Source: Cypionkella psychrotolerans (lineage in GTDB: Bacteria; Pseudomonadota; Alphaproteobacteria; Rhodobacterales; Rhodobacteraceae). Taken from it: a stretch of DNA of 64,000 nucleotides. The notes beneath the pieces are model-generated. The model was not told where the DNA came from. It searched no databases and saw only the letters and a program-made list of their open reading frames with translations. Positions within the stretch are counted from its first letter, which is position 1, and every line of letters starts with the position of its first letter. The DNA lies in contig NZ_LGIC01000061.1 in the NCBI RefSeq assembly GCF_001294535.1, forward strand, positions 296,445-360,444, in the 5' to 3' direction. Of the stretch, positions 17,577 through 26,912 are shown one piece after another. A program made the translations under genes and the position numbers.

Positions 17577-17993
17577 TCAGCTTAAACCGCCCAGATTGCA
17601 GATGATCCGCCATTCGTCAGCCGTCACTGGCTGCACCGAAAGCCGCGCGTTGTTGATCAAGACCATCTTCTCCAGCCCCGGCTGCACCTTGCAAGTCTCC
17701 AGCGTCACAGGCCGCAACAGGGGCTGCACCGCCCGGATGCAAACACAATCCCAGCGCGGATCATCGGACGTGCTGTCAGGCTGCGACTCACGGCAAACCT
17801 CGACAATCCCGACAATCTCTTTGCCGATGTTTGAGTGGTAGAAATACCCGAGGTCCCCCACCTGCATCGCCCGCATGTTGTTGCGCGCCTGATAGTTGCG
17901 CACGCCATGCCATTCCTCACCCGCAGCCCCGCGCGCGACTTGGTCGGGCCAGCCCCATGTGTCAGGCTCGGATTTGAACAGCCAGAAACCCAT
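17577..17993 (-). CDS. EVE-domain protein
   Basis: A 138-residue EVE (PUA-like) protein. The start MGFWLFKSEPDTWGW is the typical family N terminus, and YFYHSNIGKEIVGIVEV follows. EVE domains are thought to bind modified bases in DNA or RNA. The ATG shares one base with the yciI stop (TGATG), so it is the last gene of tsaD-gpsA-yciI-EVE. This operon with a tRNA-modification gene hints at an RNA role, which is inference. Confidence 0.92.
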   Translation of the reverse strand: MGFWLFKSEPDTWGWPDQVARGAAGEEWHGVRNYQARNNMRAMQVGDLGYFYHSNIGKEIVGIVEVCRESQPDSTSDDPRWDCVCIRAVQPLLRPVTLETCKVQPGLEKMVLINNARLSVQPVTADEWRIICNLGGLS

Positions 17994-18262
17994 CAGCCGA
18001 TGACCTTTTTCCACTCGCTGATCATCACGCTATCAAACAGACCTGCCTTGGCATAGGGGTCGGCTGCGGCCCAAGCTTCGGCCTCTGCCAGGGTTTCGAC
18101 GTTCAGCACCACGAGACTGCCGGTCATCGCGCCATTGTCCAGAAACGGCCCGGCCATTTCCACCACGCCCGAGGCTTCGATATGCGCCAGATGCGCGGTG
18201 CGATTGTCCAGTCGGGTTTGCAGATGGTCGGGTTTGTCTTTGCAGATAAGGGCGACGCGCAT
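17993..18262 (-). CDS. YciI-like protein
   Basis: An 89-residue dimeric alpha/beta-barrel protein of the YciI family. The family His-Asp pair is represented by LAHIEASG near residue 27 and the segment GSLVVLNVETLAEAEAWAAADPY, which is typical. Function is unknown. It starts 3 bases after gpsA ends and overlaps the EVE start by one base, so it is translated with both. Confidence 0.9.
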   Translation of the reverse strand: MRVALICKDKPDHLQTRLDNRTAHLAHIEASGVVEMAGPFLDNGAMTGSLVVLNVETLAEAEAWAAADPYAKAGLFDSVMISEWKKVIG

Positions 18263-18265
18263 GGG

Positions 18266-19216
18266 TTACTCCTGTTTCAAAGGGCGGGACAGCAGGGCTG
18301 AGATCGCCTGCGGCAAGGTGATGTGTTGGTCGATCAAGGCGGCGATCATCGCGGTGATCGGCATGTCAATTTGCATGATTTTGGCCATGTTAGAGACTGC
18401 TTTTGCGGTGGCCGCCCCCTCGACGGTGACATTGGGGTCGAAAGCCTGACCCGCGCCAAGCGCCTGACCAAAGCGGAAGTTCCGCGATTGAGTCGAGGTG
18501 CAGGTCAGCACCAGATCGCCAAATCCCGACAGCCCCGCCAGCGTTTCCGCCCGCCCGCCCAACGCCTGCGCAAGTCGGGCCATCTCGGCATACCCCCGCG
18601 TCATCAAGGCCGCACGGGCGGAATCGCCAAGCCCTGCGCCCATCACGATGCCAGCAGCAATGGCGATGACGTTTTTCAAAGCGCCACCCAGTTCCGCCCC
18701 GATCACATCCGTGGTGCGATACAGGCGCAACGTCGGCGTGGACAGCAGATGTTGCAAAGCCTCACCTTCAGCGCAGGCCAAGGTCAACGCGGTGGGTAGG
18801 CCGCGCGCGATATCGGCGGCGAAACTCGGGCCGGTCAGAATGGCGAAAGGTGACTCCGGGCAGGCCGCCTCGATCAGCGCAGTGGGGCCTTTCAGCGTGG
18901 TCAAATCAACCCCTTTGCAGCAGGCCACCAGCGGCAGGCCGTTCAGCGCACGATTGGCGAAAAGAAAGCCGCGAAGTGCTTGCATCGGTAGCGAGAGAAG
19001 CACCACCTCTGCCCCGGTCAAATCTGCGATATCTGCCGTAACAGAGATTGTTTTGGGCAGATTGATCCCCGGCAGTCGCGCTTCATTGGCGCCGGAGCGG
19101 GCGATTTCGGCAATATGCGCTGCGTCGCGCGCCCAGAGCCGCACGTCACGACCCTCGCGGCCCAAAGCCACTGCTAAGGCCGTGCCAAACGCGCCTGCGC
19201 CCACAATCCCGATCAT
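18266..19216 (-). CDS. gpsA: NAD(P)-dependent glycerol-3-phosphate dehydrogenase
   Basis: GpsA reduces dihydroxyacetone phosphate to sn-glycerol-3-phosphate for phospholipid synthesis. The 316-residue protein has the nucleotide-binding [14 protein letters not shown] at the N terminus and the substrate-site stretch [17 protein letters not shown] with the catalytic lysine. Its ATG overlaps the tsaD stop (ATGA). It carries one copy of the word GTTAGAGAC at 18389, read in its Val-Ser-Asn codons. Confidence 0.97.
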   Translation of the reverse strand: MIGIVGAGAFGTALAVALGREGRDVRLWARDAAHIAEIARSGANEARLPGINLPKTISVTADIADLTGAEVVLLSLPMQALRGFLFANRALNGLPLVACCKGVDLTTLKGPTALIEAACPESPFAILTGPSFAADIARGLPTALTLACAEGEALQHLLSTPTLRLYRTTDVIGAELGGALKNVIAIAAGIVMGAGLGDSARAALMTRGYAEMARLAQALGGRAETLAGLSGFGDLVLTCTSTQSRNFRFGQALGAGQAFDPNVTVEGAATAKAVSNMAKIMQIDMPITAMIAALIDQHITLPQAISALLSRPLKQE

Positions 19217-20310
19217 GCTTTGGCCCCCTTCTTGCCGGAACCGATCATGGGCGCAGCGGTCGCGTCCAGCGGCCAGCGCGGGCGGGCGACCAGATCCATG
19301 CCGTCAATAGCCCCCGCACGAAACCGCTCAATCCCCGCCCAGCCGATCATCGCCGCATTGTCGGTGCAAAGCTGCAAGGGCGGGGCGAGGAAGCGGGTAC
19401 CAGCTTGCGCACAAACCGTCTCTAACCTTGCCCGAATGGCCGTATTCGCGGCCACACCACCAGCCACGGCGAGTGCAGGCTCGACGGGAGAAAGCTCGGC
19501 ATAGATCGCCAAGGCGCGGCGGGTTTTCTCGGCCAGAACTTCGGCCACGGCCAGTTGAAATCCAGCGCAGAGATCGCGGCGGTCTTGCAGGGTGAACCCG
19601 CCCTTTTCGGCAATCACCGCATCGCGGGCGCGCAGCAAAGCAGTTTTCAGGCCCGAGAACGACATATCGCAGCCGGGGCGATCCAGCAGCGGGCGCGGGA
19701 AGGTGAAACGCTTCGGATTCCCCAGCGCGGCCTCGGCCTGCACGGCGGGACCGCCGGGTTGCGGCAGACCCAAAAGCTTGGCGGTTTTGTCAAAGGCCTC
19801 GCCGGGTGCGTCATCAATCGTGCCGCCAAGCCGTTGAAACTGTTCAGCAGAATGCACGATCAAGAACTGGCAATGCCCGCCCGACACCAGCAGCATCAGG
19901 TAGGGAAACGCCAGTTGATCGGTCAGTCGCGGCGTCAAGGCATGACCTGCGAGGTGATTCACCCCCACCATCGGCAAGCCAGTTGCCAGCGAAAGCCCCT
20001 TCGCCAGCATCACGCCAGACAACACGCCGCCGATCAACCCCGGCCCCGCCGTCACCGCAATGCCATCCAAGCCAGCCAAAGTGACGCCGCTTTCTGCCAA
20101 CGCCTGCTCCACACAATGATCCAACCGCTCGGCATGGGCGCGGGCGGCGATTTCCGGCACCACGCCGCCGAACGCCGCGTGCAGGGCGGTCTGGCCTTCG
20201 ACAACCGACGACAAAATCTGCGGCAGCTGCCCCGGCTCATGACGGATCACGGCGGCGGCGGTATCGTCGCAGCTGGACTCGATGCCCAGAAAGGTAAGGG
20301 TTTCCACCAT
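19213..20310 (-). CDS. tsaD: tRNA t6A threonylcarbamoyltransferase TsaD
   Basis: TsaD transfers the threonylcarbamoyl group to A37 of tRNAs reading ANN codons. The 365-residue protein from [19 protein letters not shown] has the metal ligands HAERLDH and VNHLAGH and the C-terminal [12 protein letters not shown]. An alternative Met eight codons upstream (20334) exists; the longest frame would collide with hemD. It is divergent from hemD with 45 bases between starts and heads the gpsA-yciI-EVE operon. It contains TTA-GAG-ACG (Leu-Glu-Thr) at 19418-19426, a copy of the recurring word. Confidence 0.97.
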   Translation of the reverse strand: MVETLTFLGIESSCDDTAAAVIRHEPGQLPQILSSVVEGQTALHAAFGGVVPEIAARAHAERLDHCVEQALAESGVTLAGLDGIAVTAGPGLIGGVLSGVMLAKGLSLATGLPMVGVNHLAGHALTPRLTDQLAFPYLMLLVSGGHCQFLIVHSAEQFQRLGGTIDDAPGEAFDKTAKLLGLPQPGGPAVQAEAALGNPKRFTFPRPLLDRPGCDMSFSGLKTALLRARDAVIAEKGGFTLQDRRDLCAGFQLAVAEVLAEKTRRALAIYAELSPVEPALAVAGGVAANTAIRARLETVCAQAGTRFLAPPLQLCTDNAAMIGWAGIERFRAGAIDGMDLVARPRWPLDATAAPMIGSGKKGAKA

Positions 20311-20355
20311 GGTCCGCCGTTGATTGCTTGCCATATCGCAGGTAACACCAAGGGC

Positions 20356-21063
20356 ATGGCCAGACAATCCCAACCCACCATCCTGCTGACGCGGCCCTTG
20401 GCGCAGAGCCAACGGTTTGCGGATCAGATCGGCGGTGCGTTGATTTCTCCCTTGATGCGGCCGGAATTTTTGTCGCCTCCTCTGCCGTCTGGCGATTTTA
20501 CCGCCATTGTGCTGACCTCTGAGACTGGGGTGGAAGCTGCCGGGCGGATTTCCGCTGCCGGGACCGCGCTACCGAAACAAGCGTTCTGTGTCGGCAATCG
20601 CACGGCTGCGGCGGCACGGGCGGTGGGGTTTAAGGCCAGCTCGGCTTCGGGCGCTGCCGATGATCTGCTGGCGCATATCATTGCGGCCGCGCCAGTTGGG
20701 CGTCTGCTGTTGCTGCGGGGGCAAGACAGCGCGGGTGATTTGGAGAAAAGGCTGATTTCGGCAGGAATAGAGACTGTTTCACTGGTCATCTATCGGCAGA
20801 TAGTCCAAAGCTTGACTGACATAGCCATCGCGGTGCTGCAAGAATCCGGCCCGGTGATCCTGCCGATTTTTTCGCCGCGCTCTGCAAAACTGCTGGCGGA
20901 CGAATTGCGGCGCATTGCGGCAAAAGCGCCGATCTGGCTGGCGGCACTCAGCCCTGCTGTGGCGGAAGCCTTTGATTTTACTACGGTGTTTACCGAAATC
21001 GCCAGCCGCCCGGACAGTGCGGCGATGCAGCGGGCGGTTCAGGCGCTGCGTGGGCGTGGATGA
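20356..21063 (+). CDS. hemD: Uroporphyrinogen-III synthase
   Basis: HemD cyclises hydroxymethylbilane to uroporphyrinogen III, the first macrocycle of heme and bacteriochlorophyll synthesis. The 235-residue protein runs from [18 protein letters not shown] and has the weak family landmarks [19 protein letters not shown] and [15 protein letters not shown]. The start is at ATG 20356; a longer open frame upstream overlaps tsaD and is spurious. The next two genes, a Mic60-like protein and hemY, support the call. Confidence 0.93.
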   Translation: MARQSQPTILLTRPLAQSQRFADQIGGALISPLMRPEFLSPPLPSGDFTAIVLTSETGVEAAGRISAAGTALPKQAFCVGNRTAAAARAVGFKASSASGAADDLLAHIIAAAPVGRLLLLRGQDSAGDLEKRLISAGIETVSLVIYRQIVQSLTDIAIAVLQESGPVILPIFSPRSAKLLADELRRIAAKAPIWLAALSPAVAEAFDFTTVFTEIASRPDSAAMQRAVQALRGRG

Positions 21064-21150
21064 CTTCTTGAACCACTGCGGTCCTCGGCCTAACTTCAAA
21101 GCAACAGCGGCCGCAGTGCGATGGCCCAAAGCGCAAAAGCGAGGTCTGCG

Positions 21151-22146
21151 ATGACTGACACAGAGACGAGCGAGCTTGAGGCACCCCCGGTGATTGCGTC
21201 GGAGCCGGTCAAGCCCGCAGACCCTGCACGCAGGCCGGGTTGGGTCGCGCCTATATTGGGCGGGGTGATCGCTGCGGGGTTAGGCTATGGTCTGGCGCAG
21301 TATTTGCCGGGGGGCTGGCCCATTCAGGATACTTCTGCGCTGCAAGCGGCGCTGACCGCGCAACAGGCCGAAACGGAAAGCCTGAAGGCGCAGATTGCCG
21401 AACTTGCAGCGCGGCCGATTGCCGGACCGGATAGCGACCTTGAGGCGCGGGTGGCGGCGTTGGCCGATCAGGCTGCCCCAGATATAGCACCGCTTCAGCA
21501 GCAGATTGCGGCGTTGGAACAGCGGCTGACGGCTATTGAAGCCATGCCGATCAGCGGCAATGCACCCTCGGCTGCAGCGCTTGCGGCTCAGAAAGCGGCG
21601 GCGGATGCGGTGTTGAAGCAGGCTGAAGACACGGCCGCGCGGATCAAAGCAGATGCCGAAGCTACGGCGAAAGCGTCTGAGGCCCGCGCGGCTTTGGGTC
21701 GGGTGCAGGCGGCTTTGGACAGTGGCTCGGCCTATGCCTCGGCTTTGCCCGTTTTGGGCGATGTGCCTGCAGTGTTGGCGGAAAATGCGCAAACCGGGTT
21801 GCCGACCTTGGCCGCGCTACAAGATGCGTTTCCGGCGGCCTCGCGTGCAGCTTTAGAGGCGGCCTTGCGGGCGAATATGGGCGAAAGTTGGTCGGACCGG
21901 GTGGCGAATTTCCTGCGCACCCAGACCGGGGCGCGATCCTTGACGCCGCATGAAGGCAATGACCCCGATGCGATCTTGTCGCGGGCCGAAGCCGCGCTGG
22001 CGGCGGGCGATATTCCTGCCGCACTGACCGAAATAGCCGCACTTCCCCCCGAAGCGGCGACGGTTTTGAGCGATTGGCAGGCCATGGCGCAAAAGCGGCA
22101 GGCAGCAGTCGCGGCAGTTGCGGGCCTTGCCGCAGCGATGCAATAG
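21151..22146 (+). CDS. Mitofilin/Mic60-like membrane protein (COG4223)
   Basis: A 331-residue protein with the build of alphaproteobacterial Mic60, the relative of the mitochondrial cristae-shaping mitofilin. A Pro/Glu-rich cytoplasmic N terminus precedes one membrane segment (residues about 31-51), then an Ala/Gln-rich coiled coil (about 60-190) and a C-terminal mitofilin-like helical region (AALRANMGESWSDRVANFLR). It lies between hemD and hemY, the place reported for Mic60 orthologues in this class. Start chosen at 21151 after GAGG; 21121 is an alternative. Confidence 0.88.
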   Translation: MTDTETSELEAPPVIASEPVKPADPARRPGWVAPILGGVIAAGLGYGLAQYLPGGWPIQDTSALQAALTAQQAETESLKAQIAELAARPIAGPDSDLEARVAALADQAAPDIAPLQQQIAALEQRLTAIEAMPISGNAPSAAALAAQKAAADAVLKQAEDTAARIKADAEATAKASEARAALGRVQAALDSGSAYASALPVLGDVPAVLAENAQTGLPTLAALQDAFPAASRAALEAALRANMGESWSDRVANFLRTQTGARSLTPHEGNDPDAILSRAEAALAAGDIPAALTEIAALPPEAATVLSDWQAMAQKRQAAVAAVAGLAAAMQ

Positions 22147-22155
22147 GAGCACGCG

Positions 22156-23616
22156 ATGATCTGGTCACTGATCAAGGTTCTGCTGTTCATCGCCGCGATT
22201 GCGGGTCTGACCTACGGCGCGGATATGCTGCTGCACAGCGACGACGGCGTGCGGATTTCGATGGGCGGCTGGGAGTTTACGCTTGGCCCATTGCAGACCG
22301 CGATCCTGCTGCTGCTCTTGGTGGTGGCCCTATGGGGGTTGATGAAGCTGGTGGGTTTCATTGTCGCAACTCTGCGCTTTCTGAATGGCGATGAAACCGC
22401 GATCTCGCGCTATTTCGACCGCAATCGCGAACGCAAAGGTTATCAGGCGCTGAACGATGGGCTGATGGCGCTGGCCGCAGGCGAGGGGCGCTTGGCGCTG
22501 ATGCGGGCGCAGCGGGCGGCGAAGTTTCTGGAACGACCGGAATTGACCACGTTGCTGGTGGCGCAGGCGGCGGAGGCTGCGGGCGATACCAAGCGCGCGA
22601 CCGAGGCCTATAAGACCCTGCTGGCCAGTGATTCCTCGCGCTTTGTCGGGATTCGCGGGCTGATGAAGCAAAAGCTGGCGGAAGGCGACACCGACACCGC
22701 GCTGGCTTTGGCCGAGAAGGCGTTTGCGCTAAAACCGAAGCACGCCGAGACGCAGGATATTTTGCTGAAGCTGCAATCGGAGAAAGCCGATTGGAAGGGC
22801 GCGCGGGTGACTTTGGGAGCCAAGCTGAAGGGCGGGGCGTTGCCGAAGGACGTATATCGTCGGCGGGATGCCGTGCTGGCCTTGCAAGAGGCGCGCGGGG
22901 TGATGGATGAAACCGCGACGGTCGAGGCGCGCGAAGCTGCGATTGAGGCTAACAGGAAGTCGCCCGATCTGATTCCGGCGGCGGTGATGGCCGGGCGCGG
23001 ATTGATCGACAAGGGTGACAAGAAATCCGCCACCCGTGTGCTGAAAAAGGCGTGGGAGATGCTGCCGCATCCGGAGATTGCCGCCGCCTTTGCCGAGATT
23101 GAACCCGACGAAGTGCCGCAGCAACGCCTGAAACGCTTCCGCGCGCTGACGGCGATCCACCCTGACAGCGACGAAACGCGCCTGCTGCTCGCCGAGTTGA
23201 ACATCACCGCCGAGGAATTCCCCGCAGCGCGCCGCGCGCTGGGCGATCTGATCACCCGGCATCCGACACAACGCGCCTTGGCTATTATGGCGGCGATAGA
23301 ACGTGGCGAAGGCAGCGATGACGCGGTGGTGCGCGGCTGGTTGTCGAAGGCGCTGACAGCCCCACGCGGGCCGCAATGGTGCTGCGATAAATGCCAGGCG
23401 ATCCACAGCCTGTGGCAGCCGATCTGTGAGAATTGCGGCGGCTTTGACACGCTCAGCTGGCGTGAGCCGGTCGAGGTGAACGGACCCAGTGTGACCGGGG
23501 CGGAGTTGTTGCCGCTGCTGGTCAGCGCACCCGTAGTTGTGGCGGCTGTGGTGCCAGATGTGGTGGCAAAGCCCGAGATCATCGACCTTGCCGCCGTGGC
23601 GCGGAGTGCAAATTGA
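22156..23616 (+). CDS. hemY: HemY-type TPR membrane protein with C-terminal zinc-ribbon motif
   Basis: A 486-residue protein of the HemY (HemY_N) family, linked to late heme synthesis by gene order; its biochemical job is not settled. Two membrane segments (residues about 3-20 and 40-62) are followed by the conserved SRYFDRNRERKGYQALNDG and a TPR-like helical region. A CxxC pair set at Cys410/413 and Cys424/427 (CDKC and CENC) looks like a small zinc ribbon, reminiscent of LapB. It starts 10 bases after the Mic60-like gene. Confidence 0.92.
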   Translation: MIWSLIKVLLFIAAIAGLTYGADMLLHSDDGVRISMGGWEFTLGPLQTAILLLLLVVALWGLMKLVGFIVATLRFLNGDETAISRYFDRNRERKGYQALNDGLMALAAGEGRLALMRAQRAAKFLERPELTTLLVAQAAEAAGDTKRATEAYKTLLASDSSRFVGIRGLMKQKLAEGDTDTALALAEKAFALKPKHAETQDILLKLQSEKADWKGARVTLGAKLKGGALPKDVYRRRDAVLALQEARGVMDETATVEAREAAIEANRKSPDLIPAAVMAGRGLIDKGDKKSATRVLKKAWEMLPHPEIAAAFAEIEPDEVPQQRLKRFRALTAIHPDSDETRLLLAELNITAEEFPAARRALGDLITRHPTQRALAIMAAIERGEGSDDAVVRGWLSKALTAPRGPQWCCDKCQAIHSLWQPICENCGGFDTLSWREPVEVNGPSVTGAELLPLLVSAPVVVAAVVPDVVAKPEIIDLAAVARSAN

Positions 23617-23675
23617 ACGGCGTGGCGGGGGTTGACTTCGTTTTGGCCGCGACCTAGGAGAAGCCACCAGAAAGT

Positions 23676-23751
23676 GCCGCTGTAGCTCAGCTGGTAGAGC
23701 ACGTCATTCGTAATGATGGGGTCGGGAGTTCGAGTCTCTTCAGCGGCACCA
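23676..23751 (+). tRNA. tRNA-Thr (anticodon CGT)
   Basis: The 76-base sequence folds as a full cloverleaf with encoded CCA. Acceptor arms GCCGCTG/CAGCGGC match exactly; the D arm is GCTC/GAGC; the anticodon arm CGTCA/TGATG encloses TTCGTAA, giving anticodon CGT for codon ACG; the T arm GGGAG/CTCTT has two G-U pairs around TTCGAGT. It follows hemY by 59 bases. Confidence 0.97.
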
Positions 23752-23907
23752 CTTTCTAAATTCTCTGCCTAAGGTTATGTTGCAGAATGGAAGACCCCTG
23801 CACGGGAGCTTCCCGAATTCGGCATGTTGTGGTGCGCGTGTTGGTCTGTGTTCTTCAGGCCGAGATGCTAGTTGACCCCGGCCCGCCTGTGTTTTCAAAC
23901 CCTCAGA

Positions 23908-24927
23908 TCACTCAGAGGATTTCGCCCAGAGGTTGATGGATTTCTCTTCGGAAATTGCGTCGATGGTAGCAAGTTCTGCTGGCGTGAAATCAAGGTTGTT
24001 GATCGCCCCGACGCAATCGACGATCTGCGAAGGTTTGGAGGCACCGATCAACGCCGAGGTGATGCCGCCGCCACGCAGCACCCAAGCAATCGCCATCTGC
24101 GCAAGGGTCTGACCACGCGCCTGCGCCATCTCGTTCAGCTTTTTCACCGATTCAATTGCCTTTTCCACCACGGAAGGGTGCAAAGACTTGTCCTGCGCGG
24201 CGCGGCTGCCTGCGGGAATGCCGTTGAGGTATTTGTTGGTGAGCAAACCCTGCGCCAGCGGCACGAAGGCGATCGACCCCATGCCAAGCTCGCTGAGCGC
24301 GTCTTTCAGCCCATCGGTTTCGACCCAGCGGTTGAGGATGTTATAGCTTGGCTGATGGATCAGGCAGGGGGTGCCCAATTCTTTCAGAATGGCATGGGCT
24401 TCGCGGGTGCGCTGGGTGTTATAGCTGGAAATCCCGACATAGAGCGCGCGACCGGAACGGACGATGTGATCCAGTGCCATCATGGTTTCTTCAAGCGGTG
24501 TTTCTGGATCAAAGCGGTGCGAATAGAAGATATCGACGTAATCCAGCCCCATCCGCTTCAGCGATTGGTCACACGACGCGATAAGATATTTGCGCGAGCC
24601 CCATTCGCCGTAAGGACCGCCCCACATGTCATAGCCAGCCTTGGATGAGATGATCATCTCATCCCGGTAGGGTTTGAAATCAGATTTCAGGATCTCGCCG
24701 AAGGCGGTTTCAGCGGAACCGGGCGGCGGGCCGTAGTTGTTGGCCAGATCAAAATGCGTGATGCCCAGATCAAAAGCGGTTTGACACATCGCGCGTTTGG
24801 TCGCGTGCGGCGTGTCATCGCCAAAGTTGTGCCACAGCCCAAAAGAAATCGCGGGCAGTTTCAGGCCGGAGTTGCCACAGCGGCGGTAGGGCATAGACTC
24901 ATAGCGGTTTTCGGCAGCGGTATACAT
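23908..24927 (-). CDS. Aldo/keto reductase, YghZ/Gpr type
   Basis: A 339-residue NADPH-dependent aldo/keto reductase close to E. coli YghZ (L-glyceraldehyde-3-phosphate reductase), whose start MPYRRCGNSGLKLPAISFGLW is shared. Typical features follow: HFDLANNYGPPPGSAE, the catalytic lysine in ISSKAGY and the active-site histidine in YVDIFYSHRFD. It is single, convergent with tRNA-Thr and divergent from tamA. A perfect inverted repeat lies 18 bases upstream of its start and may be an operator. Confidence 0.93.
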   Translation of the reverse strand: MYTAAENRYESMPYRRCGNSGLKLPAISFGLWHNFGDDTPHATKRAMCQTAFDLGITHFDLANNYGPPPGSAETAFGEILKSDFKPYRDEMIISSKAGYDMWGGPYGEWGSRKYLIASCDQSLKRMGLDYVDIFYSHRFDPETPLEETMMALDHIVRSGRALYVGISSYNTQRTREAHAILKELGTPCLIHQPSYNILNRWVETDGLKDALSELGMGSIAFVPLAQGLLTNKYLNGIPAGSRAAQDKSLHPSVVEKAIESVKKLNEMAQARGQTLAQMAIAWVLRGGGITSALIGASKPSQIVDCVGAINNLDFTPAELATIDAISEEKSINLWAKSSE

Positions 24928-24944
24928 GGCGAGCCCTCTGTTTG

Positions 24945-24970
24945 GTTTGCGCTAACAGTTCGGCGCAAAC
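24945..24970. promoter_or_regulatory. Inverted repeat in the reductase promoter region
   Basis: GTTTGCGC (24945-24952) and GCGCAAAC (24963-24970) are perfect complements with a 10-base spacer. It lies just upstream of the reductase ribosome-binding site, between the reductase and tamA. This is the usual form of a dimeric repressor site; no T-run follows, so it is not a standard terminator. Confidence 0.4.
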
Positions 24971-25085
24971 TGCGCTTGCGTCAAGGGCGCGGCGAACCGC
25001 CGATGCGTAGAAATCGTGATGGGCGGCGGCGTTGCCCTTTGCGGCTGATCACGGCATAGTGTGGATAAGTTGAGGCGGAGTATCC

Positions 25086-26912
25086 ATGTATAGTGTTCAG
25101 GTCAAGAAAACGTCGCGCATCGTCGCGGGGGCATTGATGCTGTGTCTGGTCGCGGGCACAGCCGGGCAAGCACTTGATCGGCTTGAGTTTACTGTGCCAG
25201 ACGCGCCGAAAGCGTTGGAGGAAGAGCTGCGCGCGGCTTCGATTCTGTTGGCCTCGGAAAAGGCTGGCAACACGCTGGCGCAGGATATTTTCACTGATGC
25301 GCGGGCGGAATATGCCAGCTTGCTGAACGCGCTTTATGCGCGTGGGTATTATTCTGCGGTGATCCACGTTTATGTCGATGGCGTCGAGGCCGCCAGTATT
25401 GCCCCTTTGGACGCGCCGGGGGCGATCTCGGCGATCAAGGTGGTGGTGGAGCCGGGGCCGGAATTTGCTTTCAGTCAGGCGCGGATAGCTCCCTTGGCCA
25501 AACGCACCGAACTGCCCGAGGGCTTTGCCGTAGGCAAGACCGCCGAAAGTGGCGTGATCCTGGAAGCGGTGACGGCGGGCGTGAACGGCTGGCGCGACCG
25601 CTCTTATGCCAAGGCGGAGGTGGCCAGCCAAAAGCTGACAGCGGACCACGCCAGCGCTAAATTGGCGGCGGATGTGGTGCTTGATCCGGGGCCCGCCCTG
25701 CGCTTTGGGCGGCTAACAATCAAAGGCGCAGACCGGATGCGGCTGGCGCGGGTGCGCGCGATTGCAGGCCTGCCGGAGGGCGAGGCTTTTAGCCCTGCTG
25801 AAGTGGACCGGGCGGCGGCGCGTCTGCGCCGTACCGGCGTGTTCAAATCGGTGACGCTGACCGAGGATGATTTCATCACCTCGCCGGATTTGCTGGGGAT
25901 TACAGCGACTTTGGTGGAAGAAAAGAAGCGCCGCTATACTTTTGGGGCGGAGATCAGCAGCAATGACGGGTTGACGCTGAACGCAGCTTGGCTGCATCGC
26001 AACCTGTTTGGCGGCGGTGAGCGGCTGAAGATCAGCGGCGATGTCACCAATATTGGATCGGCAGTGGGTGGGGCAGATTATATGCTCGGCGTCTCGTTGG
26101 AGCGTCCGGCCACCTTTAGCCCGGATACCACGGCGGGTGTAGCCTTTAGCTATGGCAGGATGAACGAGGCCGATTACGACGCCGATTTGTTCAGCGCGAC
26201 CGTGACGCTCAGCCAGGTGGTGACAGAACAACTGTCGGGAAAAGCGGGGCTGTCGTATGACTACGCCCGCATCACCGATCCGATTGGGGAGTCCACTTAC
26301 CGCGCTGTGTCGTTGCCGATCAGTGTGATCTGGGATCGGCGTGACAGCAAAACCGATGCGACGCGGAACTTCTATGTCACGGGCGAGGTGAAGCCGTTCT
26401 TAGGCTTTGGCGATACCGACAGCGGCGTGCGAGCGACGTTTGATCTGCGTGGCTATCGAGCTTTGGGCGAGGCGAAGCGGCTGGTGCTGGCAGGGCGGGT
26501 GCAGGCGGGCGCAGTATTTGGCGCAAACCTTGCGGGCACGCCGCGCGATTACCTGTTCTATTCGGGCGGCGGCGGCACGGTGCGCGGGCAGCCCTACCAA
26601 TCCTTGGGCGTGAATGTGTTAAGTGACGGCCTGGGCGGGACGTTCCAGACCGGCGGCAAGACCTTTATCGGCGGCTCATTTGAGGCGCGGATGAAGGTGA
26701 CCGATTCCATCGGCGTGGTGGGTTTTGTCGATATCGGCCGGATCGACGCCAGTGAGTTCTTCAGCGATTCCGGGGATTGGCACGCAGGCGCGGGCGTCGG
26801 TGTGCGCTATGCGACTCCGGTGGGGCCGATCCGGTTGGATGTGGCGGGGCCGGTGGGCGGCAATACTGGCGACGGGGTGCAGATTTACGTTGGTTTGGGG
26901 CAGGCGTTCTGA
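25086..26912 (+). CDS. tamA: TamA-like outer-membrane assembly factor (Omp85)
   Basis: TamA is an Omp85-family barrel that works with TamB in placing outer-membrane proteins and moving lipids. The 608-residue protein has a signal peptide (residues about 1-28, cleavage near AGQA), POTRA repeats to about residue 270 and a 16-strand barrel. The family markers SNDGLTLNAAWLHRNLFGGGE and the final strand ending in QIYVGLGQAF are present. The stop shares bases with the tamB start (TGATG), so the two are made together. Confidence 0.93.
   Translation: MYSVQVKKTSRIVAGALMLCLVAGTAGQALDRLEFTVPDAPKALEEELRAASILLASEKAGNTLAQDIFTDARAEYASLLNALYARGYYSAVIHVYVDGVEAASIAPLDAPGAISAIKVVVEPGPEFAFSQARIAPLAKRTELPEGFAVGKTAESGVILEAVTAGVNGWRDRSYAKAEVASQKLTADHASAKLAADVVLDPGPALRFGRLTIKGADRMRLARVRAIAGLPEGEAFSPAEVDRAAARLRRTGVFKSVTLTEDDFITSPDLLGITATLVEEKKRRYTFGAEISSNDGLTLNAAWLHRNLFGGGERLKISGDVTNIGSAVGGADYMLGVSLERPATFSPDTTAGVAFSYGRMNEADYDADLFSATVTLSQVVTEQLSGKAGLSYDYARITDPIGESTYRAVSLPISVIWDRRDSKTDATRNFYVTGEVKPFLGFGDTDSGVRATFDLRGYRALGEAKRLVLAGRVQAGAVFGANLAGTPRDYLFYSGGGGTVRGQPYQSLGVNVLSDGLGGTFQTGGKTFIGGSFEARMKVTDSIGVVGFVDIGRIDASEFFSDSGDWHAGAGVGVRYATPVGPIRLDVAGPVGGNTGDGVQIYVGLGQAF

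Noticed and set aside
22608..23702. Minus-strand frame of 364 codons opposite hemY
   Set aside because: It is a shadow of the hemY codon pattern and extends into the tRNA gene.
23676..23751. Possible attachment site at tRNA-Thr
   Set aside because: No integrase gene or repeated tRNA 3' end is found downstream.
26777..26911. In-frame extension of tamB upstream of 26912
   Set aside because: It overlaps the coding end of tamA, and the signal peptide starts at 26912.
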